Shown here: positions 10,501-22,223 of the stretch, in pieces
How the letters are laid out: each line of letters begins with the position of its first letter
Position numbering within the stretch: the stretch's first letter is position 1
Assembly: GCA_015501595.1 (NCBI GenBank)
Contig: JADNRX010000135.1
Location: 1-64,000, forward strand
Length of the DNA: 64,000 nucleotides
Direction: 5' to 3'
Source of the DNA: Hymenopellis radicata
Taxonomy: Eukaryota; Basidiomycota; Agaricomycetes; Agaricales; Physalacriaceae
Made by a program: the position numbers and the translations under genes
The notes under the pieces: generated by a model
Seen by the model: the letters and a program-made list of their open reading frames with translations, nothing else
What the model was told of the DNA's origin: nothing
Database searches by the model: none

Positions 10501-13500
10501 AATCCGTCAGGTCATAGACGTTATTCTCGTAGATACCCCAGATCCTGGAGGACATTCAATGATGGTCAAAACGAACTGGAAGGAACGCACTTTTCCATTT
10601 CTTGGCTCGCAGCATCCGCTTTGATGGTCGATGGAGTCCAGACGAGCGGCCCCTTGTAGTACTTTTTCATCTTTGGCTGGAATGTGTTTGTATACCAATC
10701 CGTATTCGCGAGCTTGCTGTCAGTATACGACGTGAGCTTGCCCGACGTATGATCCGCAGTGGGCGCAATGTCCGAAAAGTTCTTGGGTGTGATGGCGAGT
10801 GTATCGTCGGACACCAGCCCGTCGCACCCAAGCGTCAAGGGCACAGGGAAGTAATACGTCATATCCGAGCCAGCCAGCGATTCCAGTGTATCAACCCCGT
10901 TACTCGCCATGCCTGAAACATCGCTGTGGTCGCCTTGGACAAAGTTGGTCATGTCGTAGACCTTGCCCTGCACCGACACCCACCAATCGTTGGTGGCAGT
11001 ATGCTGAGCCACCTCAGTAGTCGCCCATGCCTTGTCGTAGTTTGGACACAAGAGCTTGCCAAACTCGACGATATAGAAGATGACGATGCCGTTGAAGAGG
11101 AGGATGAGCCAAAAGATGGTGAGCTTTTCCCGCCAGGCGAGGCGGATATCTGGGCGCTTCATGCGACCAATGATGCGGAGCGCGAAATTCGGTATGAGCC
11201 ACGTGCAGAGCCACACGATGCGTAGCCACCATCGCCGTGTCCGCGAGGTAGGGACCTCCTCGACCGCATTGGGAGCATCCTTGACGACAAGACCCTCCTT
11301 GCCAACTAGAACGTGAATGAGAATACGGACCCTCGACCAGATGAAAACTTACGAGCAGTATACGGCGGCGCGTCGCCATGCTGACTCTCCTTCACATCCC
11401 ACTGAGTTGAATCATTCCACCCATCATCACCACCACCCCTCGCTCCATCCGCCATGTTGGGGGTATGTAGCCCGCCCTGGGCATACGGCCCGACATTTGG
11501 ATCCCGATATTGCGTCCCATTGGTACCCGTCCTCGTCAACAACAAATCATCCGCACTCTCTCCCATAGGGCCCTGCCCTTCCTGGTGCGTATACTCCGTC
11601 CCGTCATCCGGCGCGACACTCCCGTCCTCATCATCGGCCATTCCGCCCTCAGCCATCATCCGCCTCGCATCCTTCTCATGGGCGCGTAAAGGATCTTCGA
11701 CCATCTTCCACGCGCTGTACGACAGCCAGATCATCCTATGTCCGAGGGCAAAGTCTACGCCCTCCTTCCATCCGTTCGCACGAGCACATTGGGTAACGCG
11801 CTCAGTAACGGAGCCCTGCATGGTTGGAACGTAGCGCTCGCAAAACTCGGCTACCTCGTAGTCGGCGACGTACTCTGCGGAACGCCGAGACGCCAAATCC
11901 GGGAGTAAGAGGGAGCGAATCTGTGCCTTGACACGGCGCTTGTCGAAAGAGTTGGACGACCCAGAGTCGTTTGGACGTATACACGAGAGGGTCCAGAGGT
12001 GGGCATTGTCGATGGTGGAGAGGAGGTTTGATAGAGCAAAGTTGATCTGAGTGGTGACGGGGTAGGTCTTCTGGCGATCGAGTTCGGGAACTTCCTCTGC
12101 AGGAGGCGAGTATGAGGAAATGGTAGTGGGAGAGCGGAGGGGAAGAGAGGAGACCTGCGCCTGGACGACGATGCTCTCATCCCGGTTGTGCTTCTCGGCA
12201 GCTAACGACGGGCCAGAGAAGAGCTTGGCAACGAAAGCCTCGGTCGAGTTGCGAAGAAGAGGTACAAATGCGGAATCCAAAAGATCTGCATCCTTCTCAA
12301 TGAAGCGGGTTATGTCGTATGACACCTGGCCGGCGTAGTGGTTGATACCGAAAAGAGTGCGATCCGCCTGGCCGCCGACACTGGGGCTGGCAACGAAGGA
12401 AGCGTGTACACCAAACTTGGTCGCCAGGTCCTGCAGAAGATCCTCGTTTCTGTGGTCGTCGCCTTTGCCGGATTTGAATGATGAACAGGCCTTGGCTACG
12501 ACACCCAAGAGACCACCCGGTTTCCGCTGGACCCGCTCCTCAACTTGAGGGCCTCTAAGGAGTTCGACACAGGCGAGGTTGTCCATGGTCTGGATCTGAG
12601 GTAGGGCAATTCCATCGCCAATGATCTGACCGTTATACCCAACGCTATCCTCGAAAATGTATCGCTGGACGTAAGAGTGTAGGATCTCTTCTGCAAAATT
12701 GATGGCAAACTCGTCGAACCCATTCTGACCGTATACAGCGACGAGCGGAGCTTGGCCTCCTAACGAGGTGGACTGAGTGCCAGAAGCACCGCGGGTCTGG
12801 AAGCCAGGCTGGTCGAGGATGACGATTTGGGAGGCGGGTGGTGCGTCCTTTGAACTGGGAGCGAGCTTGTGGTTGATAGTCTCGACAACAAATGCGAAGA
12901 GAATGGCGTATAAATCGCGAACAAACTTGTCGCGCTGGGTGGCACTCTGCTCTGCATTGAGGAGAACAGTGTAGAGTTCCTTGCGGACGTAGCTGGTCTT
13001 GTTTGTCAGCGTCTGGCTGAGGTCCTCCGAGCTGACGCCGAGCAAGCGTGAGACATGATCTAAAACGGGTGCGTTGGAAATGTACGCCGCGTAATCGTGC
13101 TGGTCGCCGTCGAGGAACTGGAGGTTGCCGAGCTCGAGTATTGCAATAATGAGGGTGAAAATGGAAGTGATGGCTTTGGGCTTGAAGCCGAGAGAGCGCA
13201 TGGACTGCCGAAGCTCGCCCATGGCAATGGAATCATCGCTGAATGGCCGGAGGGGAGGCGGTAGGTACCCGATGAGGCGAGGAGGGCGTAGTCAGACATG
13301 TCCTCGATATTAAGAGAATCACGTTCCGCGGATGTTGCGCCTGCGAGAAACTGATAAAAGATATGGTATGAGCGCTCCTCGTGAGCAAGGCGGTTTAGGC
13401 GGGATTTATCGAGGCCAAACGCTAGCACCTTGGCAGCGGCTATTCGGCCTCTCTCGTTGAAATGGAGCTCGAGGTAGCGAATGTGGCGAGAGGCATTTGG

Positions 13501-14075
13501 ACTCATGAGCGTTTTGGAATTGCCAAAAGAGTCGAGGACTGTGGTGACGGCTTTCACCTGCTCAGCAAGCTTGGCCTCCTTGTTCGAATGACTGGCGAGT
13601 CGGAGAATCTGGTTCACTACTAGTCGTATGCTCGACGACTTGCCTGAGCCGGTTATGCCTCTGTAACACGACGTCAATGGCTGGGGTCGGGATTCGCGGC
13701 GACGGCTACGTACCTCGAAAGCAGGGCCTGACTCTCATTTCTCCTTCTCATCATCAAATACATGCGCGCCGCGAGCTCGTAGAGATGCGGCTGGAGCGGC
13801 TTGGGCGTGTCCACCATTGGCAGGCTGGTGTCCTTGTAACACCTGTCCTCATACTCCTTCGCAGATATGTTGTTGACGTTGGCGAGTGTCTTGTAGGGGT
13901 TTACGACGACTAGATTGGATGCACCGACCCGCGTATAAGGTAGGTCACCGCGAAAGCGTGCTTGGAGAACGCTGAGAATGGCGTCGTCGGATGGGTAGAT
14001 GGTCGCTGCACCAGAGGACGACACGAGGTCGACAAGGTCGCCGCTGGCGATGGCCTGAGTTGTGTGGGAGGCCAT
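7507..14075 (-). CDS. chitin synthase with myosin motor domain (class V/VII type)
   Basis: It synthesises cell-wall chitin from UDP-GlcNAc at the plasma membrane, and the motor part is thought to help delivery or retention at growth sites. I assemble 13 exons (minus): 14075-13714, 13660-11353, 11305-10591, 10544-10219, 10170-9816, 9768-9549, 9499-8927, 8881-8858, 8808-8719, 8672-8608, 8561-8395, 8347-7660, 7609-7507. They encode about 1998 aa, normal for the family. Domains in order: myosin motor with P-loop GITGSGKS (about 122-129) to about 790; paired membrane helices (about 915-965); cytochrome b5-like segment (about 980-1010); glycosyltransferase core with VDADT (about 1425), EDRFLTTLL (about 1540) and QRRRW (about 1580); C-terminal helices; Met/Gly-rich linker; DEK_C domain ending [12 protein letters not shown]. 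Exon lengths total 5996, one base short of a codon multiple, and frame is lost near 13245. It is either a young null allele or a sequence error. Confidence 0.92.
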
Positions 14076-15729
14076 GGCCCGATGTGTAGCACACTCTCGT
14101 CGCTGTCCGCTACGATGACGAGTGTTGCAAAGTGGGAGTGGAGAAGGAAACCTGTGTACGATCAAATTGGTAAATGCCGCCTTTCCACGTGGATTTCCTT
14201 CAAGGTTAGGGTTACGTGCCTGGAGCCGCTTCTGTTCTATTCTTTCAACATCTCTCGGGCTAAATTCTCCGACTTCTTCTCCCTAGTCCTTCCGTATACT
14301 ATCTATAGTCTGGGTCGACTCGGTGCCGACGTATTCGACTTTATAACCGATTCCCGGTGCGAACTCTTTACCCAACAGCGCCTCATTTACTCATTCTCGG
14401 TCATCTGAAAGGATCCGCATCACCAATCTCTATGACTATCCATGTTCGGATCGTTAGTGATGTAGCGATGGCAATGTCCTAGTAACCAGTGTGGAACAAG
14501 GCTTGCGAGTGGGCTTCCCGTTTGATCATCATCAAGCCGGTTCCAGACATTACAAACGTCTTCTGTCGAGCAGAAAGGATACATAACCTCGGACAATTCA
14601 ATTATTCAAAACAGCCAGTTCTGGAGAACTCAGTCGGTCGCCCAAGAATCTAAATCAAACAGTTCCCCACCTTACGACGGGATCGCGCTAAACTCATATC
14701 ATCAGACTGGACGCCTAATGAACATAGCAATCACACATTCTTCTCTTTACGCGTCGCCAATCAAATCTGCTAGTCCTCTTCGGCCGCCTACAATCTGGCA
14801 TCAGGCTACCATCACCTCCTGACGCGCGATGCGTACGCGTAACTACTTTGATCCGTTCTACGATAGCCGTACCAAAGCTATGCCTCTTATAAGCATGGTC
14901 GGTAGCCAGCAGACTCACCCAGTACCATGAAAAACTAGCGACATTATAGGTGAAATACCCAAGATGTGCCAGTATGCGCAGGAGAGGCTAGCCGAGGCGA
15001 GATTCAACCTTTCCATAAATTCATCCACTACCTTCCGAAGCTGTAGCAACAATTAGAACGTGCGTTTCAGGCGTCAGCGATCCCATAAAATCGTGAAACC
15101 CGAGTTCCTTCTGTCGTTTGCTACACGAGTCATCATTGCGAGGAGAAGCGCCACTACCTACGTTGCAAATAGACCTTTCCCAGGAGGACACACAAGCACA
15201 CAACCCGAATGGGAGCAGGAAATCTCTCTCCATCTGTCGCAATAAAGGCTTCTCCCTCGAGAAGCGCAGCCCGGATGTACACTCGCATACTGCTGTAGCT
15301 GTTTCCGCATGTTAACGATGTCCGTGGTTCCATCAGGTTCAACGTATGCGCCACAACAAATCTCCGACTCGACTTGGAATTCTACCAATGAAACTCGTCG
15401 TTTGGCTCTCAATTGCTGGTACGCACCTGACCATGTACACTCCCATGACGGCGAGACTGTGAGAAAGGTAGTGGTATTCGGCATCGTCGGGGACCACATA
15501 TATAACTCATGTCTTCGACCTACAAAGACGCATCATCCCACGAAAGTTGCAAGCGCTTATACAAGAACCGCGTTTTCGAAGATTTCTAATGGAATGTCCA
15601 TTATTTCCTGGCAAGTATATATTCACGCACCATTACAGACTGACCAGCAGTTCAAGTACATTACACAAAATCACACGAGGGTATTTACACTAGTAATCGA
15701 ATCAATAAGCCTTCCAAATCCTACACCTA
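14076..15729. other. intergenic, no supported gene
   Basis: This is the 5' flank of the chitin synthase and the 3' flank of the membrane-protein gene, about 1.6 kb. Several short open stretches exist on both strands, but none shows splice-supported continuity or a recognisable motif. The chitin synthase promoter should lie in the first few hundred bases. No clear TATA box was found. Confidence 0.5.
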
Positions 15730-16883
15730 TCAGAAGCACGCCGCAAGCTCTTGGGGTATAACATTACACTGATGCATCGCCCACGCCGACTCCAAATAGT
15801 CATTCAGCGTCCCAATCTTCGTCTTCAGCTGCAACACGTCCACCTCATCATTCACCGCATCCAGCCTAACATCGCCCATCCCAGCAGCACCACCACCCCT
15901 CAGCTCCAGCTTCAACACCGCCGACTGCAGCTCATATACGCGCTGCCGGATCTGCATCTGCCGATCTGTAAACGACCTCGGAACGCCATTCGCGTCGTAG
16001 AGCGGCAACGGGAACGTGACGGATTGACGTGAGCCATATCCCGCTCTGGCGTCAAAGCTCGCATGCGCAAAGGGCATCGTCTTGATGGGAGAGTATGGAT
16101 CAGCCGACATGATAGATGGCGTGGGTGACATCACTGGTTGCGGCGGGCTCCCGTAGTACCGCGATGCGAGGTACCCACGCAGAGAGCTCATGCTCGACGT
16201 AGATGATGAGGAGGCCTGGCGACGCCGGCGTCGGATGAACATGTAGATGGCAATGTTTGCGCAGACAAGGAGAAATGTAATTCCAAAGAGAATTCCGACT
16301 ATCATGCCTGTGGGGTTTCTAGACGAATGTTAGTCAATATTGGACTGCGTCGGATTGGGTTTCTCGTACTTGCTGTTACCTTCGGAAACGACCTGAACGA
16401 TATTGCTAGTTTGAAACGGCAGTTGATCGGGGGTGCCAAGGCTAGCAATTGAGTTAGCATCCAACTCCTATAGAAGTCATCTTACACATGCTTACTTTTC
16501 TTCTGTGATTGCCTGCACAAAGTACTGACTGATAGTCATACAGATATCAGAAGCGGGAGACGCGTTGTAGGAGTGTGTACGTACTGAGGCGTTGGAAAGT
16601 TGAGGACTACATCGTCGTTGATGGACACCTGTTGGTAATAGTGGCCCTTGCCTTGCATATCAACGCGGGTGGTCTTCAGCCAGAAACTCGGCGGGTCTCC
16701 TTGGTGCGGGATGAGCGTCACTGAAGTATCAGCACCCAGCGGGGTTGTAGCCGGCAGAGATATTTGAAGGCCACGACACAGCGAGGCGCCGAAGCTACAT
16801 GTGAACTGTTAGGAAGACCTCAAATTGAAGGGCCCATCGATAACGCACAGCAGGAATACATAGGGACAAAAGGAGTGTAGCAT
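15730..16883 (-). CDS. single-pass membrane protein, predicted secreted N-terminus
   Basis: Five exons (minus: 16883-16845, 16805-16585, 16528-16496, 16441-16370, 16318-15730) give 317 aa with the frame kept throughout. The N-terminus MLHSFCPYVFLLC is hydrophobic, like a signal peptide. The next 110 or so residues look extracellular. One strong membrane helix follows at about 127-150 (GILFGITFLLVCANIAIYMF), closed by an RRRRR stop-transfer patch, so the Ser/Pro-rich tail should be cytosolic. The tail ends in a likely short coiled coil. I do not recognise the family; the layout resembles fungal wall-stress sensors, but there is no long Ser/Thr mucin region. The first intron (39 nt) is short, so the start is the least certain part. 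Confidence 0.65.
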
Positions 16884-18480
16884 CGCAAAGGAAGGAAGGA
16901 AACAAAAGAAATAGCTGTCGAAGAGAGAAGGAGAGAGAGAGGTGCGATATCACGTCTTGATTCAGACGAAACAGTTAACTAGCTCAGAGATTATGATAGA
17001 TCAACGGCAATTGTATTCAGCGACAGTACCTTGAACTTCAGAGACGATGTCCGTTGATCTGACCATGATGATCATTGCGATTAATTAGCGAGCGTGATCC
17101 CGACATGATCCTGGGAAACAGTTTCCCGCTGGTCTAGTAAGTTTCCGCCCTTTTGACACGGGAGGGTGTTAGAACCAACCCACTTACCATCCTCGAAAAT
17201 CCCAAGTTAGTAGCCCAAGTATGCCGTGGCGTCACGAGCTTCAACAATGTTGGACGGCTTCACATCACATCTTCGACGGTCGACATATCGAAGACCGGGC
17301 ATTGATAGCGCGCTGTAGAAATGTCCGTCACGATGACAATTCCGCGTCTTCGATTGCTTGATCTTTCAGATGGAGCGTGGAGTCAGGACGGGTGAGATAC
17401 TAACGTGGGAGGAATAAGACATACATGATAGCTGGTCTAATCATCTCGCCCGAAGGGCAGGCAGGCCGTGGGTGTGGTATACGTACGAAGAACAAAGAGA
17501 CTGTGCGGAGGATAGGCCAATCAGATTGGAACCTCGTACTATGTCCAGCGAGCAGCGGCAGCGGAGTGGTAGCAAGGCAGGAAACATTATCCAGATAGTC
17601 GTCTTCGTCATTGTTACGCTTGCGTAGAACTACAAGGCGAATGTCAATATTTGTCTGTCTCTATGATTTCGAGAGCGTACCCGTTGTAATTGAGCAGAGT
17701 AAATTAGAAGTGCAGCTCGGCATATCGGACTGGCGTTACTAAACCAATATCGGATACGAGCCGCCACACACCCCAGGAACGCGTCGCCGTGAATACGAGT
17801 GAAGCCGCGAGGAAAACATGATAGATAGATTTTCTCAATTCAGATCAAAGCTGACAGCAACAAGGTAGTAACAGGCGAGGGCCTGGGAGGCGAGATGTTT
17901 CGTGTTCGTTTTAAATCCCGGACGAATCATGTAGAGCATTGGTTCCATCTTTCAGATGGACGTGGGATCATGACCGTTGAGATACAAAGTGAAAGGAATG
18001 CGCGCGTGTGTGTCTGGAGCTTCTAGGATAAACAACGCGTGAGGTCACAGATCCCGTCACCTCTCTTCGTTAGGCGTTTCACAGGTGCAACAATATGCTT
18101 TCTATCGACACGCTCCTGTATATCTCTCACTGCCACACGCCCCCGAAACCAATGGTCACAAACGTTAGATGTTTACTCGCACAGGCTTGCGTAGGTCTGA
18201 CGTCTCCATCAACTCTTTTCCCTCTGAATTTTACGAGCTTCTTCGTCTACAAGCCATTCTTATATGGACACCTGCGCTCTGTACGTGCCTTGTAACTGCT
18301 GTAATAATCTGAAGGAAGGTTCTCATGTTCTTTCTCTCTGCAGACCACTCGCCCCATGAATGGACGTCGAGCATGTGGATAGCGAGCTCATCTTCACATG
18401 TTGAACCTGCGCGCCGGAGGCATAAAGAACCCGGGGACCGCTTATAAGAGACGGATCGACGGGGGAGGTCTTTTGAATCC
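16884..18480. other. intergenic, no supported gene
   Basis: About 1.6 kb between divergently placed genes. A CTTTCAGATGGA-type word followed by GGACGTG... and GAGATAC occurs twice, near 17365 and 17950, and suggests a small dispersed repeat. A GCGTTTCACAGGTGCAACAA word at about 18070 recurs near 29508. I see no coding region. Confidence 0.4.
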
Positions 18481-19245
18481 TGTTCGTTGTCGAATACGAT
18501 CGGACCCGCCACTCTTTTGTTACTTCTGTCCCAATCCTCCTTGGCAACGACGACCTCTGGAGGATTCTCCTTCCTGAGCCTGAATGTCGCTGGTCTCCCT
18601 GGTATGTTTAGTTTCACTCCTTCGACAGTCTCTGATCGTCGCCCAAGAATTGTGGTCAAGGGGAGACCCTGCAGTGAATACGCCACTCATATCCGTCCGG
18701 CTCGCCCCTACAACGTCATCAACATCAAGAGGATTTCAACTATCACTCTGCTCTCTATGCCGATGACACTCACCCGTATCGCACCCCCATATCAGGTAGT
18801 TTAACCACTTGCTGCGCAGTACGTTCAAGCGTCCAACTAAGCTTCCTAGGTGGTGTACCCTTCGGATCAGGCCTGAACACTCTTTCTAATTTCCAGTATC
18901 TCGACTTGGAGCGCACCACTTGGGATGACTGCGACTCGAACAACGGACGCCCAAGGGCTTCACCTACATTCACGTCCGCGTGTCCTACGGAATGTGGTTC
19001 GACCTGTACAACCTTCACACGGACGCGGGCTTGTACGACGGCGACCGTATCGCGCGCTAGTCCAACATCCAGCAGGTCATCCACTACATCAAAACCTGGT
19101 CCGCGGGCATGCCGGTCGTTATCATGGGCGACACGAACTAGCGGTACACGGACGCAGTCGACGGGGCGTCACTCCATAATCTCATTGACAGCACTGGGGT
19201 CGTACGTGGTCGCGGTCTAGCCTCTTGCCATGTTAGGTGAAGGGA
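18481..19245 (+). pseudogene. endonuclease/exonuclease/phosphatase-family protein, decayed
   Basis: The plus strand carries the family landmarks in order: FSFLSLNVAGLPGMF, then EDFNYHSALYADDTHPYRTP (catalytic Glu region), then GVPFGSGLNTLS, then PKGFTYIHV, then DLYNLHTDAG, then MPVVIMGDTN (catalytic Asp/Asn loop). Fungal members resemble secreted sphingomyelinase/DNase I-like phosphodiesterases. The gene is broken four ways: a 1-nt loss before EDFNYH, a second frameshift before PKGFTY, and two in-frame TAG codons (after DGDRIAR and after GDTN), both likely from serine TCG. An intron near 18797-18850 is still recognisable, so this is an in-place decayed gene rather than a retrocopy. No ATG is seen at the expected start. 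Confidence 0.8.
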
Positions 19246-19903
19246 CAGGATAATTTCGTCCTCTTATTTATCGATCTCGGACGACGACTCAAAGTCAGTG
19301 TCCTTCAAATTCGCGGACATACTAAAATCTAATTGAACACATAATATATACAGCATGATGGAAGTTGTTCGCTACTGTCGAAGACTCGAGATTTTTTTTC
19401 TCGAAATGAGCAGCTATACACGCATCGGTCGTTCCTGAAATTGCTCCTCTCTTGGACTCGTTCATATCTCAGTGCCAACAGTAGTCACTCTGCTCAAATC
19501 TAGATTCCACCTCCTCGGATTCAATACGGTGAAGCTCGTTTCAAAGCTCTGAAGATCTTAAGTCTTATCAACAGGTAAGCACTAAGGGCGGGGGGATAAA
19601 GGGCACGATATATCGAGCACGAACTCCTGCACACTCCAGCCTGTACCCGTAGATGGCGCTATTGAATCTGCCGCGGAACTCATCGCGCCGTCTGAGAGCA
19701 GCACCCATCGCCGCATCCCGCGTCCTATGAACGGGGTTTTCCTCTTTTGACGGTGTTCTTATGGACTCAAGGACACTTCAACCGCACAGCGAGAAAACCA
19801 CCGAGCAAATCTAGTTCGAGAGAGGCTTGCTGCCGGCAGCCTCTTTGATAGTCACATCGATGGCACCCTTTCCCAGGCTGATGCACCTTGGCGCTTAACC
19901 ACC
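19246..19903. other. intergenic; holds one end of a small dispersed repeat
   Basis: No gene is supported. The word ATCCCGCGTCCTATGAACGG at about 19712 with following TTTCCTCTT... recurs at about 50524, so this is a short dispersed repeat. The last 100 bases should contain the BTB gene promoter; the start codon sits in a good context (ACCACCATGTC). Confidence 0.4.
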
Positions 19904-21637
19904 ATGTCGAAGCAACAGGACACACTCCCCAGGTCTGCCCCAGACGTGTGGACCTCTGAGCCGTTCACGATCAAGTCTACCTTCGTATGGGAAACAGTGG
20001 GCACCGACGCAGCGTTGCGGACAGAATCTTGCGGATTTGGCTGGCACTTTGTTATCGATGTTTCGACAGGACCATCATCTATGGGCGAGGACTTTCCGGC
20101 CACGGACTTCATCTCTTCCTTCTCCTTCACACCACCAACGGGGAATGCGTCCGGTGCGATGCGTACAGGGGTGTCTGTTTCGGGAACGGCAGCCATGAGG
20201 TTTAACGACCAATATACTCGCAACGTGGCTTTTGGATTTTGCGCTCCGTCATTGAGCGTCTGTAACAGCATCTGCGACCGCATTGGGACCTGCTCTGTTC
20301 ACGTACAGGGCGTCCAGACGATTACGTTCACTTTCGACGTCTCGTTTGTTGAAGGCGCCCCGCTCAGGGACGCTACGTCTCCCTCGGTCCTCACCGCGCA
20401 AGCTAAAGATGCTTTGGCGCGCACCATCGAGTCGGGCGAACTTGTCGACGTCAAGTTCTACCTCTTCACATCCGTGAGGCCCGACGGTACTGTCTGTTAC
20501 CCGAAATCGCTATATGGGAGTCGCACAGTTATCCATCAAGTGAGCCATTTTTTGGACAGTCGTGGGTCTTTTGCTTGTGTGTATGCGAAGCTGCGATGCT
20601 AATGAAGGACTCCTGTAGTGATTCTACGTGACGATTTCTCAGAATCACAGGTGGTAGACCTCGATGGCGAATGGGATGTAGAGAGATTTGTGGACAACTA
20701 CAACTATCACGAGGATAGCGACCTTGAAGAATTGGGGGAAGAAGAGCCTCAGATGAACGGATCACTGTCGCCGGCAAATGGGTGAGTCTATTCTCGACTC
20801 GAACTTGCAGTATCAAATTGAAATTTTGCACAGCCATTTATACGACGACGGAGAGTTTCCGAAGCATCAAATGACGACTCCTCGACGCATGGGTCGTATC
20901 TGCCAGCCAAAGAACATTGCTTACAAAACGTCTGCACCGTGATATTTTATCTTATTGTTCTCGTGCTGATTGCGTTGCAGATTCAAGAGCCTCCTCGTAT
21001 ATCTCTACACCCAGGAGATTACTCTAGCTCCGCTGAAATCGACTGAAAGCGCTAGGAAGGGGAAGGACACCGCAAGCACCTTGAGCTCGCCAAAGTCCAT
21101 GTATCGCCTTGCTGATATGGTTCGTGTCGGGATTGCATTCCGTTCAGAGAAGACTTACATCCTTCACAGATCGACTTGCCAGCCCTTAAGGAGAGGTGTC
21201 TTCAAGCTATTCATGAGGGGCTGACGACCGATAACATATACGAGGAACTATTCTCCAAGTTCACGTCGCTGTGAGTGCACACCTCCGCGTCTTGATTGAT
21301 TTCTCAATTCAGTGTCAGTTACCCTGAGGTCCTCCAGGTAGAACTCGAATTTGCAGTCGACCATTGGGCGGAGAGTGAAAATCAGAGACGTATGGCCATT
21401 GCGAAGTGTATTGCTGGAGATTACCCTCATTCAACATTCGCGCTGACCAGCCTTGTTGCTCGTCTCAGTCCTTCTGGTCTTCGCACGGTCCAACCTCCTA
21501 AATCTAACACAGCGGATTCACCAAAAGCTGCGGATGAATCCATCCCCGCCGCGTTAGATGGCCTCAACAACCAAATTGCTGCCGCACTTACCAACATTAA
21601 TTCAGCCGGGAGACGGAGAGGTGGTCGTCGATTTTGA
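19904..21637 (+). CDS. BTB/POZ domain protein
   Basis: Six exons (19904-20576, 20619-20781, 20834-20938, 20981-21119, 21170-21270, 21313-21637) encode 501 aa with frame kept at each junction. The N-terminal 170 residues form a beta-rich region with a GFGWHFVIDVS motif, as in fungal MATH/BTB-like proteins. The BTB fold follows from ESGELVDVKFYLFTS (about 185) to FKSLLVYLYTQEI (about 314-326), with an acidic insertion between. Helices LYRLADM-x-IDLPALKERCLQAI follow the domain. In animals and fungi such proteins often act as substrate adaptors for cullin-3 ligases, but no motif here proves that role. The exon 1/intron 1 junction is the weakest: it uses GTGTGTATG to avoid a frame break. Confidence 0.75.
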
Positions 21638-21863
21638 CTGACAGAAACTGTTCTTGAAGTTGTACCCATGCTTAGTCGTTACACATACACCTTAGCATTA
21701 CACAAATCAAATCGTCTCGCTATCGCGTGTCAGGCTGTAGACGGGTGTTGAATTACTATGGTCTTGAACATATAAGTACACACGACAGTCGCGTCTCCGT
21801 GTACCCCACTGCCACTCTCTCCAGTTCGACATCAGGTGTCTGTTCCCGAAAAGATAAGATGCT

Positions 21864-22066
21864 TGTCGGCGTTGTAGCCTCGGGTTATCTTCCGACTGGC
21901 TGATGATCGGGCATGTTGGCGTGGCGATTTGGCGGCGATGTGGGCGTTTGGCCTAGTCTGTGACCACCATCACGGCTTGGGTGTTTCCTGATTTCTCATA
22001 TTACCTAGTACTTATCCTACACTAGCTCACTCGTGTACGCTGTCTGTCTAGGTTCCCTGAGCGACA
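21864..22066 (+). mobile_element. solo LTR related to the copia element at 53.7 kb
   Basis: It runs TGTCGGCGTTGTAGCCTCGG to CCCTGAGCGACA, matching the ends of the 287-bp LTRs at 53732 and 59502. Internal matches include GGGTTATCTTCCG and ATTACCTAGTACTTA. Flanks ATGCT and ATACT are a worn 5-bp duplication (4 of 5). At 203 bp it lacks one internal block that is duplicated in the young LTRs. It is therefore an older insertion reduced by LTR-LTR recombination. Confidence 0.8.
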
Positions 22067-22223
22067 ATACTGTACTTAGCTGTAATATAGTGTAATGTAA
22101 ATTAGGAGTCTAAGGTGCGTATATTATTGACTATTATAGGTTGACCGTCCGTCTAATCCGTGTCCATAGGTCTCTAGATGTTATACAGGTGCTGCCGTCG
22201 CATATCCACAGCTACTATATAGC

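Noticed and set aside
13230..13285. A short intron explaining the chitin synthase frame change
   Set aside because: The only GT...AG pair there is 30 nt, below usual intron size and a multiple of three, so removing it would not correct the frame.
15309..15761. 150-codon plus-strand open stretch upstream of the membrane-protein gene
   Set aside because: It overlaps the 3' end of the minus-strand gene, has no domain, splice or promoter support, and mixed composition.
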